NCBI GenBank assembly: GCA_009694465.1
Contig: SHUW01000004.1
Coordinates: 1 to 34,731, forward strand
Origin: Ilumatobacteraceae bacterium
GTDB lineage: Bacteria; Actinomycetota; Acidimicrobiia; Acidimicrobiales; Ilumatobacteraceae
Length of the DNA stretch: 34,731 nucleotides
Reading direction: 5' to 3'
Shown piece by piece: positions 23,682 to 31,759 of this stretch. The notes below the pieces were generated by a model. That model saw nothing but the letters and a program-made list of their open reading frames with translations. It was not told where the DNA came from and did no database searches. Position numbers and translations under genes: made by a program. How positions within the stretch are numbered: the stretch's first letter is position 1; every line of letters starts with the position of its first letter.

Positions 23682-24679
23682 GCGACGAACGCAAACTTAG
23701 TTATGGACAGGCCTTCAATGAGGCCGTCAGCCAAATGATGGAAGCCGACCCAGATGTTTTCTGCGCTGGCGAAGATATCGGTGCCTTTGGTGGAGTGTTC
23801 GGAACCTTCCTCGGACTTCAGGCCAAATTTGGCGAGCACCGTGTGGTCGACACACCGATTAGCGAGCAGGCCATTGTTGGTCTCGGCGTGGGTGCATCGG
23901 TGACTGGGCTGCGACCAATCGTTGACTTGATGTTCATGGACTTCATCTGTGTTGCACTTGACCAGATCGTCAACCAAGCAGCAAAACTAAAATACATGTT
24001 TGGCGGTGAAGCCAGTCTGCCGATGACTATCACTACTGCTGGTGGTGGTGGCTTGTCGGCCGCCGCGCAACACAGCCAGTCCCTTGAAGCCCTGCTCTGT
24101 CATATCCCCGGACTCAAAGTTGTGATGCCTTCAAATCCTTACGACATGAAGGGTCTGATGATCTCATGCATTAAGGACAACAACCCCACTGTGATGATCA
24201 AGCACAAGCGTCTTTTGGGTATGAGCGCTGTTGTTCCCACTGAGGCATACGAAATCCCGCTCGGTAAGGGAAATATCTTGCGCCCTGGCACCGATGTCAC
24301 CATCGTGGCTTATGCACGCATGGCGAACGAAGCATTGATTGCTGCTGCCGAATTAGCCAAAGAGGGAATTGAGTGCGAAATTATTGACCCACGCACATTG
24401 CAACCCTTGGACACTGACCTGATTGTGGATTCGGCAAAGAAAACGAATCGTGTTGTTGTGGTACACGAAGCGGTTCGCTTTGGAGGTTTGGGTGGCGAGA
24501 TCGCTTCGCAGATTCAAGAACTCGCTTTTGACTATTTAGATGCACCAGTGACTCGTATTGGTGCTCCATTTTCACCCGTACCGTTTAGTCCCGCTCTCGA
24601 ACAGCATTACATTCCCGATGCGAAAACTATTTTGGCTGGCGTGCGTGAGATCATGCAGCGGAACGTCATTCGAGGCTGA
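23678..24679 (+). CDS. acoB: thiamine-diphosphate-dependent dehydrogenase E1 beta subunit (acetoin/pyruvate dehydrogenase type)
   Basis: A 333-residue E1beta with the typical order: LSYGQAFNEAVSQMMEADP, GEDIGAFGGVF, DTPISEQAIVGLGVGA, then GGGGLSAAAQHSQSLEAL, VVMPSNPYDMKGL and a C-terminal HEAVRFGGLGGEIA. It completes the heterotetrameric E1 with the upstream subunit and contributes to ThDP binding. It is translationally coupled to E1alpha by the 4-base overlap. The AcoX gene begins 9 bases after the stop. The assignment to the acetoin dehydrogenase branch rests mainly on this neighbour. Confidence 0.9.
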   Translation: MSDERKLSYGQAFNEAVSQMMEADPDVFCAGEDIGAFGGVFGTFLGLQAKFGEHRVVDTPISEQAIVGLGVGASVTGLRPIVDLMFMDFICVALDQIVNQAAKLKYMFGGEASLPMTITTAGGGGLSAAAQHSQSLEALLCHIPGLKVVMPSNPYDMKGLMISCIKDNNPTVMIKHKRLLGMSAVVPTEAYEIPLGKGNILRPGTDVTIVAYARMANEALIAAAELAKEGIECEIIDPRTLQPLDTDLIVDSAKKTNRVVVVHEAVRFGGLGGEIASQIQELAFDYLDAPVTRIGAPFSPVPFSPALEQHYIPDAKTILAGVREIMQRNVIRG

Positions 24680-24687
24680 ACAAAATC

Positions 24688-25716
24688 GTGACACGCACGG
24701 CGTCAATCGTTGGCATTATCGTCAACCCCAACGCGGGTAAAGACATCCGCCGTTTGGTGACCCCTGCGACTCACACATCTGACGTCACCAAAGTTGGCAT
24801 TGTGCGACGAGCAATTGTTGCAGCATTCGAATCAGGAGCAAGCAAGGTTCTCTTGATGCCCGATAACCATCGTTTGGCTGAACGTGCCTCTGACGGCATC
24901 AAGGGTGACATCGAAGTTCTTGACATGCCATTGAGCGGCTCGCGTTTTGACACCATCACTGCCGCACATTTGTTTTGTCAGGCGCAGGTTGGAGCGGTGA
25001 TTGCTTTAGGAGGCGATGGAACTTCGCGCGATGTGGCGATCGGTTGGCCTGATGCTCCCCTGATCGCCATTTCCACTGGGACCAATAATGTTTTTCCTTC
25101 GGCCATTGACGGAACTTCAGCGGGTGCGGCGGCAGCCTTCGTGGCCAGCGGGGCTGTGTGTCTCAGTGTTGTTGGTCGGCGTTCAAAGAAGGTCGTCGTC
25201 AAGATTGATGATCGCGATAAGTCGCTCGACGATCTTGCTTTAGTTGATTTGGCTTTCATCAACTCGATGTTCGTTGGTGCTCGTGCCGTTCGAGATCCGC
25301 ATACAGTTCATGCTGTGATTGCTTGCGTTGCAACTCCTGCGAGTACCGGCTTATCCAGTATCGCTGGACGCATCCACCCTGTGGGTCGCTGGGAGACTGG
25401 TGGTGTCTTCGTCAGGCTCGGTGCTGGAGGACGTAAAGTTCGTGTTCCTCTCGCACCTGGTTCCTTCACAACAATGGAAATCGCTGAAGTCCGCCCCCTT
25501 GGCGAAGGTGAAAAGATTTCTTTGAGCGGCAAGACAATGTTGGCTTTTGACGGTGAGCGTGATCTCCCAGTCTCTGAATTTGGAACAGTCACCGCGCATA
25601 TCGAGGCCACTGGTCCCCTGTTGATTGATGTCGAGCAAACGCTCGTCCTAGCTGCTCAAGCATTGATGTTTGACGAAACTGCTCGTCATATCTCGGAGGA
25701 AAACCATGTCTACTGA
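24688..25716 (+). CDS. acoX: AcoX-like protein, ATP-NAD kinase fold
   Basis: A 342-residue protein with an NAD-kinase-like N-terminal domain. GIIVNPNAGKD opens it, LGGDGTSRDVAIGWPDAPL holds the GGDGT kinase signature, and STGTNNVFPSAIDG is the pattern seen in AcoX proteins. AcoX is found in acetoin dehydrogenase operons of several bacteria and its role remains undefined; it is not required in all of them. It begins at GTG (24688), 8 bases after E1beta, and ends 11 bases inside the E2 coding sequence in another frame, so E2 translation is probably coupled. A nucleotide kinase role (NAD or another diphosphate cofactor) is inferred from the fold. Confidence 0.85.
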   Translation: MTRTASIVGIIVNPNAGKDIRRLVTPATHTSDVTKVGIVRRAIVAAFESGASKVLLMPDNHRLAERASDGIKGDIEVLDMPLSGSRFDTITAAHLFCQAQVGAVIALGGDGTSRDVAIGWPDAPLIAISTGTNNVFPSAIDGTSAGAAAAFVASGAVCLSVVGRRSKKVVVKIDDRDKSLDDLALVDLAFINSMFVGARAVRDPHTVHAVIACVATPASTGLSSIAGRIHPVGRWETGGVFVRLGAGGRKVRVPLAPGSFTTMEIAEVRPLGEGEKISLSGKTMLAFDGERDLPVSEFGTVTAHIEATGPLLIDVEQTLVLAAQALMFDETARHISEENHVY

Positions 25717-27145
25717 ATTCATTATGCCCAAGTTGGGTCTGACCATGGAAGAGGGCACGATTCTCGAATGGCTCGTTGAGGATGGCGCCGAGATCACCGC
25801 CGGAATGCCAGTGTTGCGCATTGAGACCGACAAGGTTGAAAGCGATGTTGAATCCCCCGCGTCCGGTCGATTCCATCGTCTCGGGACTCAAGGAGAGGCC
25901 TATCCATGTGGCGCGCTGATTGGCTACTTATTAGCTGATGGCGAAGAGATCCCAGTATCCAAGTCTCCGACGAGTGCGACACCTGCGGTGACTGCATCTC
26001 CCACAAGCAGCCCTTCCCCCACTTCTGCACCTGTCACTAGCGTGCAACGTCAGGGGCGTCAATTCGCTTCACCGAATGCGCGACGCGTAGCCGAAGAACT
26101 TGGTATTGATATCAACACTGTGATCGGAACGGGACCCGACGGACGCGTTGTTTCAGAAGATGTTGAGGAAGCCCACAAGAATCCACAGGCACTTCGTGTC
26201 GTGGCAGTTTCTGCTGTTGCGACTGTTGCACCGATCATGTCCTCCAACGGAAATATTTTGGCTACTGCCGCGGCGCGCCAACTGGCGGATCTTTTGGGCA
26301 TTGACCTCAGCCAGGTTCCCTATGACGCTCAAGATGGTCGCATCACCAAAGACGGCGTCGCAACGTATGTGCGCTCACGACTATCCGTGCCATCTCCTTC
26401 CACGACGCCCGCCACCCCGACAGTGCAACAGTCAGCATTTGCCCCCGCTAGTCAAACACCTTCTTCAATAAAGAAGATTTCTGGGATGCGCGGCACGATT
26501 GCCAAGCGCATGCATTCTTCGTTGCAGGAGATGGCGCAACTGACCCTGCATATGGATGCCGATTTCGATGCCATCGTGAAGGATCGTGATGACCGCAAGG
26601 GTGCGGGAGGCACTGCAAGCCTTCCAGGTTTCACCGATTACATCATCGCTGCCACGGCACGGGCATTGAAGTTGCATCCAATCGTCAATTCACAAGTCAC
26701 CGCGCAAGGGATTGCTGTTCTCCCCGAGATTCATGTAAGTCTGGCCGTGGCCCTTGACGAAGGATTGATTGTTCCAGTCATCAAGAACACCACGTCCCTT
26801 GACTTATCTTCATTGGCATCTGAGACAAAGCGTCTTTCGGGCGCTGCGCGAGATGGCAAGTTGACTCTGAGCGAACTCGAGGGTGGAACTTTCTCGGTGA
26901 GCACTCTTGGAATGTTTGGCGTTGATGGCTTCACGCCTGTGATCAATCCGCCTAACACCGCAATCCTTGGGGTCGGACGCTTGCGTGATGATGTAGTCGT
27001 CAATGCCAATGGGAAAGTCTCGACCGTGAAGCGCATGACGCTGAGTCTGACATGGGATCATCGTGTGTTTGATGGTGCGCCCGCCGCCGAGTTCTGCAAG
27101 TCAATCGTTGATCTTCTCGCCGATCCCTCAGCGCTGAACAAGTAA
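25706..27145 (+). CDS. acoC: dihydrolipoamide acyltransferase (E2) with apparent tandem subunit-binding domains
   Basis: A 479-residue E2 started at the ATG at 25706 behind CGGAGGAAAACC. Lipoyl domain at 1-83 with lipoylated K43 in ETDKVES; a Pro/Thr/Ser linker at 85-115; a peripheral subunit-binding domain at 119-154 (SPNARRVAEELG, GTGPDGRV); a second, degenerate copy at about 186-224 (TAAARQLADLLG, DAQDGRITKDGV) that lacks GTG; another Pro/Thr linker; and the catalytic domain to the end with HRVFDG (H452, D456). It moves the acyl group from E1 to CoA. No E3 gene is present in the window. The last 18 bases overlap the convergent DUF222/HNH gene. The symbol follows the neighbouring AcoX and is tentative. 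Confidence 0.88.
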   Translation: MSTEFIMPKLGLTMEEGTILEWLVEDGAEITAGMPVLRIETDKVESDVESPASGRFHRLGTQGEAYPCGALIGYLLADGEEIPVSKSPTSATPAVTASPTSSPSPTSAPVTSVQRQGRQFASPNARRVAEELGIDINTVIGTGPDGRVVSEDVEEAHKNPQALRVVAVSAVATVAPIMSSNGNILATAAARQLADLLGIDLSQVPYDAQDGRITKDGVATYVRSRLSVPSPSTTPATPTVQQSAFAPASQTPSSIKKISGMRGTIAKRMHSSLQEMAQLTLHMDADFDAIVKDRDDRKGAGGTASLPGFTDYIIAATARALKLHPIVNSQVTAQGIAVLPEIHVSLAVALDEGLIVPVIKNTTSLDLSSLASETKRLSGAARDGKLTLSELEGGTFSVSTLGMFGVDGFTPVINPPNTAILGVGRLRDDVVVNANGKVSTVKRMTLSLTWDHRVFDGAPAAEFCKSIVDLLADPSALNK

Positions 27146-28369
27146 CTCTCGCGTCTCGGGGTTCAACTTCAGCTTCCATCCGCCTTCGTGCGCTGCATGA
27201 TGGTGGCGTGAGCACAGTGGGACCAAGTTACTCAGGTCAGTTGCTCCACCGCCAGTAATTGCATTCACCCAGTAGTCAATATGGTGTGGTTCGCAGTGGC
27301 TGAACTTCACAGGACAACCATCAATTGCACAGGTCTCATGCACTGCTGCCAAGGCCCGGCGTTGATAGGCCGTGGCTAATCGTTTCGATTTTCCGACATC
27401 AAGGGGAACACTTTTACCGTCAAGTACCAACGGGATGATCTCGGCTTCACAGGCCAAGCGTCGAATCGTTTCGACAGTGAGTTCTGATCCATTCAGCGTC
27501 CGACATGTACGTGGGTCGCCAAGAGCGGACTCGCGCACACCACCCGCCAATAACTCGTAGTCAATGTGCACGATGATCTCAGCACGGGCTGGACGAGGGC
27601 ATGGAGAACTACTGGGTGATGATTCGCCCTCCAGTCCATTTGTGTGCCCCTGCAACAAGGCCACGAGCGCTAGGGCACGGCGATGGTCATTGGGTTGCAC
27701 GGATGAATCGCATTCGACAGGTACTTCTTTGTCGCCAGAGTGAAACATCGCTTCGACTCCGGCGTCAAGCAGTGCGGTCAGGACAGAACCACGCTCGGGA
27801 TCAAACTTGCCGAAGAGGTTGGTCATACCGTCGGCGTCGACCCAATGACGAAGGAAGGTCTGTCGGCGCTGCTTCTCAAAATGACTGATGCCACCGTCAT
27901 CAGTGAGGGACCGCACAGTGTGCTTGACGAACTGAGAAAACTCATCAGGGGTCATCGTTTGTGCAGTCTTCAATAGTTCGGATGCACGTTCGACTAATCG
28001 CTCAGATTGCTCGCCCATTGTCTTGAGGCCACTTGACAGAGCATCAATATGAGCGGAAGTGACATTGCCTTCGGCCAATGCTTCGCCGAATACGGGGATG
28101 AAGCCAATGGTTTCAGTTCGGGTCATCACTTTGCGCACATCAGAGCCGGACAATCCACTCTCACGGATGAGTTCAACTTCGGGTATCACCGATTCGTGAG
28201 TAAGGGAGACAGACTTCATCGCTTCAATGATCTGCGACTGCATTGCGTCAAGCCAGGAACGTACATGACGAATAGCGATATTTGACTCTCGTAATTCAGC
28301 AACGGATTGCGAAGAAAAATCACTACTACTTAAGTTGCGTACTCGATCAAGAACACTTGAACTATTCAT
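27128..28369 (-). CDS. DUF222 / HNH endonuclease domain protein (13E12-repeat-like)
   Basis: A 413-residue protein: a helical DUF222 region in the first two-thirds and a C-terminal HNH nuclease domain, CAIDGCPVKFSHCEPHHIDYW followed by LSNLVPLCSRHHHAAHEG. The Cys pairs and histidines form the zinc-binding beta-beta-alpha-metal site. Proteins like this are numerous in actinobacterial genomes and include the mycobacterial 13E12 repeat family; they are suspected to be mobile or selfish, but no transposition mechanism is established. The ATG at 28369 is chosen because GGGAGGTGA (28375-28383) precedes it; a GTG at 28378 lies inside that site. It breaks the metabolic theme of the cluster and its 3' end overlaps the E2 gene. 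Confidence 0.9.
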   Translation of the reverse strand: MNSSSVLDRVRNLSSSDFSSQSVAELRESNIAIRHVRSWLDAMQSQIIEAMKSVSLTHESVIPEVELIRESGLSGSDVRKVMTRTETIGFIPVFGEALAEGNVTSAHIDALSSGLKTMGEQSERLVERASELLKTAQTMTPDEFSQFVKHTVRSLTDDGGISHFEKQRRQTFLRHWVDADGMTNLFGKFDPERGSVLTALLDAGVEAMFHSGDKEVPVECDSSVQPNDHRRALALVALLQGHTNGLEGESSPSSSPCPRPARAEIIVHIDYELLAGGVRESALGDPRTCRTLNGSELTVETIRRLACEAEIIPLVLDGKSVPLDVGKSKRLATAYQRRALAAVHETCAIDGCPVKFSHCEPHHIDYWVNAITGGGATDLSNLVPLCSRHHHAAHEGGWKLKLNPETRELLVQR

Positions 28370-28383
28370 GGACTTCACCTCCC

Positions 28384-28511
28384 GACATTGACAATCAAGT
28401 AGTTTTCAAACTAAATGCCGTGGGAAGTCGACAAACAAAGATTACTTCAGGGGTGCAACAGAGTTAATCGAAAATGTGATCACTCACAAAACTTTGTAAA
28501 ATATTTATTGC
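28384..28511. promoter_or_regulatory. A+T-rich promoter region of the DUF222/HNH gene
   Basis: These 128 bases separate the HNH gene from the LLM gene, both on the minus strand, and are visibly richer in A and T than the surroundings. They contain TGTGATCACTCACA (28475-28488), a TGTGA/TCACA inverted repeat around four bases, with GTGATCAC at its left. An ACAAA/TTTGT pair (28486-28497) follows. The symmetry suggests a regulator site, but the spacing differs from the classical Crp site (6). No clear terminator for the LLM gene is seen. Confidence 0.4.
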
Positions 28512-29423
28512 CTAGCCGCGGGCGGCTTCAACGACTGGCAAGAAACGTTCGGGAACATCGAGCCAGTCTTCGGGCTTTTCAATGTCTTGCCAGAAGTTGT
28601 GCTCAAGAGTCAACTCAACAAAGCCCGCTTCACGACACGCCGTCGCATCAGCCACGAGTGCAGCCATGTTGTCTCCGTCGGTGGCACGAGGTGCAAGTGG
28701 TCCTTGAACAAATGAGCGATAGTAAACCTCAAGTGGCTTTTGATCAGCCGTCCGTTGCTCATTGAGACCCGCAACGATCTTTAGCACCTTGCCAACGGGC
28801 ATGCCCGCAGGGTTCCATGCATCAAACCACTTCGCAGTGCGCGCCATTCCATCTGGCGACCACATACCCGACAACAATTTCGGTCGCGGGTTCTGCACGG
28901 GCTTCGGACTCACGAACGAACTTGGGATTGAAAAGATTGGTCCGTCATACGACACCGGATCTTCTTGCCAGCAGGCCAACATCGCTGGAATGAAATCGTC
29001 CATTCGCCGACCACGAGTTTCAATCTCCGTGCCAGATGCAGTGTGCTCTTCAGCATTCCAACCCACACCAAGACCGACAATCAAGCGACCATTGCACATG
29101 TGATCAATCGTGGCCAGGCGTTGCGCCAAGGGAACGGGCCAGTGGTTACCTGCAACCAGAATGCTTGTTCCTAAATGAACCTTCGACGTGATACCGGCAA
29201 CAAAGGCCAACATCTCGGTCGGCGCGAAAACAGACTTGTATTGATGGGGTGGCAAGCGATCGGTTCCGCCATATCCACGAATCGGCTTTTCGGGATACAT
29301 GAAGTGGTCTTGCACCCATAACGCTTCATACCCCATCGCCTCCGCCCGTCGAGCAAACTCAGCAACAATGTCAGCCCGTACGTGAGGTCCAAGTTGTGGC
29401 AAACACAAACCAACACCAGTCAT
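28512..29423 (-). CDS. LLM class F420-dependent oxidoreductase
   Basis: A 303-residue luciferase-like TIM-barrel protein: GVGLCLPQLGPHV at the N-terminus, AEAMGYEALWVQDHFMYP, LGTSILVAGNHWPVPLAQRLATIDHMCNGRL and GLGVGWNAEEHTASG are typical of actinobacterial members that use coenzyme F420. They reduce or oxidise small organics by hydride transfer. It is the last gene of a minus-strand unit with a Rieske oxygenase and a beta-hydroxyacid dehydrogenase, though the gaps of about 80 bases allow separate promoters. FMN use as a monooxygenase is the alternative. Substrate unknown. Confidence 0.88.
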   Translation of the reverse strand: MTGVGLCLPQLGPHVRADIVAEFARRAEAMGYEALWVQDHFMYPEKPIRGYGGTDRLPPHQYKSVFAPTEMLAFVAGITSKVHLGTSILVAGNHWPVPLAQRLATIDHMCNGRLIVGLGVGWNAEEHTASGTEIETRGRRMDDFIPAMLACWQEDPVSYDGPIFSIPSSFVSPKPVQNPRPKLLSGMWSPDGMARTAKWFDAWNPAGMPVGKVLKIVAGLNEQRTADQKPLEVYYRSFVQGPLAPRATDGDNMAALVADATACREAGFVELTLEHNFWQDIEKPEDWLDVPERFLPVVEAARG

Positions 29424-29502
29424 GATCGGCGCCCCATCACCGATATTTTTTCCAACGAAGCAAGGCTGAAACTAAAAGTCGCAAAGTTCATGACCGACCG
29501 AA

Positions 29503-30711
29503 TCAGTAGTTCGTGATTCGACCGGCGTCGATACCCGTACGAAAAAGCTCGTTTAAGTCATCGTCCGAAGTTTTCAGCAATGCATCCAACCAGCCATGAA
29601 CATATTGGGCTCCACCTTCATTACGACCAAAGTGCAGAACTTTTTTCGCTCCAGTTTTTACCGTGCGCTGAATCTTGAGTCCAGTTGCGTAGTCCTCATC
29701 ACGCACAACATTCTCTAAAAAGGCAATCTGTTGATTAGCCGCTTCAATGAATTCGTCGGTCAGTGGCGCAGTCGAGATGAAGTCCAAGTAGGTCACCGAT
29801 TCCTCGGGCGTAGCGCCGGGAAAGACGCGTCCGACTTGATAAAACTTGTGTCCCAAGATTTCGAATCCAGCGATCGAACCGTGGGGGAAAATACTCCACA
29901 CCCCACCGGTCAAAACTGACTCTGGCCATTCCGACGTCGGACGATCTTCCAGTTTCGCCCAGTTGCCACGTGGTCCTGTTACACGCTGATGTGGTCCGAC
30001 ACGATGGAATAACGCGTCTGGTGACATGTCCGGACCAAAAGTGTTCTTATGCAGAATTGGAAGATGATAAAAATCAACGTAGCCATCAAAAGAGATCTTC
30101 CAATTTGGCCCCGCCAAAATGCGGGTTCCAAAGTGATTCATCTGTGCAAAGCCACAGAACTCCAAGAGTTCGTCATAGCCAGCAAAAAATGCGTCCATAT
30201 CCAATGTTGAGGTTGGTGACAATGTCACCCAAATCAGGCCTGCGCGCTCGGTGATCGGCAACTGCGTCAAACCTAAACACGAAGTGTCTAGCTCACCGAA
30301 ATCATCCTGCTTGAATATCCCGACAAGGGCACCCTCTTGGTTATACGTCCAGTTGTGATACGGACAAGCAAATCGGCGCGCTGTGCCAACACCTGGATCA
30401 ACCAACATTGATCCACGATGACTACACATGTTGACGAAGGCCCGCGCCACACCATCTGCACCACGCGAAATCAGGACCGGCATCCCAACGACTTCAATAG
30501 CTTTATACGAATTCACTTCTTTGATTTCTGCGGTCATTGCCAAGAGCAATGGAACACGCTTGAAAATTAAGTCGACTTCTTTCTGCCAACGCTCGGGGTC
30601 AAAATAATTGGAAGCAGGAATCGTCGTCACAGATTCAGTCAGATGAACCGTGCCAGCCTTATTATGAGCGATTGTTCTCTCGGCCATGACCACTAATTTT
30701 TCGCGACTCAT
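29503..30711 (-). CDS. Rieske non-heme iron oxygenase, alpha subunit
   Basis: A 402-residue oxygenase of a different subgroup from the two earlier ones. Rieske ligands are C96, H98, C116 and H119 (CSHRGSML, CPYHNWTYN). Mononuclear iron histidines are H216 and H221 in DFYHLPILHKN. It is shorter by about 60 residues than the other pair and lacks their PAQWDFP segment. Relatives hydroxylate or demethylate aromatic and steroid-like substrates as alpha-only trimers. The ATG at 30711 has GGGGGG upstream and no other start competes. Downstream is the LLM gene (79 bases), upstream the beta-hydroxyacid dehydrogenase (76 bases). Reductase partners are not local. Confidence 0.92.
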   Translation of the reverse strand: MSREKLVVMAERTIAHNKAGTVHLTESVTTIPASNYFDPERWQKEVDLIFKRVPLLLAMTAEIKEVNSYKAIEVVGMPVLISRGADGVARAFVNMCSHRGSMLVDPGVGTARRFACPYHNWTYNQEGALVGIFKQDDFGELDTSCLGLTQLPITERAGLIWVTLSPTSTLDMDAFFAGYDELLEFCGFAQMNHFGTRILAGPNWKISFDGYVDFYHLPILHKNTFGPDMSPDALFHRVGPHQRVTGPRGNWAKLEDRPTSEWPESVLTGGVWSIFPHGSIAGFEILGHKFYQVGRVFPGATPEESVTYLDFISTAPLTDEFIEAANQQIAFLENVVRDEDYATGLKIQRTVKTGAKKVLHFGRNEGGAQYVHGWLDALLKTSDDDLNELFRTGIDAGRITNY

Positions 30712-30787
30712 GCCGTACCCCCCAATAAATTTTTGTGCAACATCATGAGCCTAGAGGTTCGCCATTCAACGCTCACGACCCCAAGAG

Positions 30788-31726
30788 TTAGTCATTTTGT
30801 AATAGGTGCACCAGACTGCTGGTATCCCAGCGCTGACCACCGCGGGCCATCACTTGCGCGTAAAACTGGTCAATCACGGCGGTCATTGGTAAACGCGCGC
30901 CATTGCGTTGGGCCTCATCTAAACAGATCCCAAGATCCTTACGCATCCATTCAACGGCGAACCCAAATTCAAACTCCCCACGACCCATAGTTGAGGCACG
31001 ATTTTGCATTTGCCAACTGGCGGCGGCACCTTGACCGATGACCTCAACAACCTTGTCGACATCAAGACCAGCGCGCTGAGCGAAGTTGACTCCTTCGGCC
31101 AAACCTTGCACGAGGCCCGCAATACAGATCTGATTCACCATCTTCGTCAGTTGGCCCGCACCCGCTCCCCCAAGTCGTTCGCAGGCGCGCGTATAAGGCG
31201 CCATGGCTGCTTTGGCGCGCTGGAATACAGATTCATCGTCACTGCCGCACATGATCGTCAGAGCGCCATTCTGTGCCCCAGCCTGACCACCAGATACTGG
31301 GGCATCAACAAAACCAACACCGCGTTCAGCGCAAGCCGCTGACAATTCACGCGCTAGATCAGCAGACGCTGTTGTGTGGTCAATCAAAATTGATCCAGGC
31401 TTCATGGCTCCCAGCGCTCCACCAGTCCCGGTGCCTGTTGCACCCAGTACGACAGAGCGAACATCGTCATCGTTACCCACGCACATCATCACGAAGTCAG
31501 CACCTTCAACTGCTTCGGCGGCCGTTGGCTTGGCGAAACCTCGATTGAGGGCGACCCATGCCAAGGCCTTATTCGGGTTACGGTTATAAACCGTGATTTG
31601 ATAGTCGGCGGCGGCCAAGTGACCGGCCATGGGGGCGCCCATCACGCCAAGACCGAGGAAAGCGACTTTTGGTCCGGTGCCAATCACAGGAATTGGCCCA
31701 GTTGCATCTTCAGGAGTTTGTGACAT
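30788..31726 (-). CDS. NAD(P)-dependent beta-hydroxyacid dehydrogenase (3-hydroxyisobutyrate dehydrogenase-like)
   Basis: A 312-residue beta-HAD family protein. The nucleotide-binding GLGVMGAPMAGHL lies at 25-37, VYNRNPNK suggests NADP preference, DAPVSGGQAGAQNG holds the substrate-binding motif at 141-154, and the catalytic lysine is K195 in GQLTKMVNQ. It oxidises a 3-hydroxyacid or reduces the corresponding semialdehyde. The first 20 residues form a short extra leader before the fold. An AGGAGG almost touches the ATG. It is divergent from the glyoxalase-like gene with 33 bases between starts. Tartronate-semialdehyde reductase or a related specificity cannot be excluded. Confidence 0.9.
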   Translation of the reverse strand: MSQTPEDATGPIPVIGTGPKVAFLGLGVMGAPMAGHLAAADYQITVYNRNPNKALAWVALNRGFAKPTAAEAVEGADFVMMCVGNDDDVRSVVLGATGTGTGGALGAMKPGSILIDHTTASADLARELSAACAERGVGFVDAPVSGGQAGAQNGALTIMCGSDDESVFQRAKAAMAPYTRACERLGGAGAGQLTKMVNQICIAGLVQGLAEGVNFAQRAGLDVDKVVEVIGQGAAASWQMQNRASTMGRGEFEFGFAVEWMRKDLGICLDEAQRNGARLPMTAVIDQFYAQVMARGGQRWDTSSLVHLLQND

Positions 31727-31759
31727 GCCTCCTAGTTTGTCAGGCTCTGAGGTACCACC

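Noticed and set aside
25960-26045. Repeated Pro/Thr/Ser codons as a DNA repeat.
   Set aside because: They encode the flexible interdomain linker expected in an E2 protein; no exact DNA repeat unit is present.
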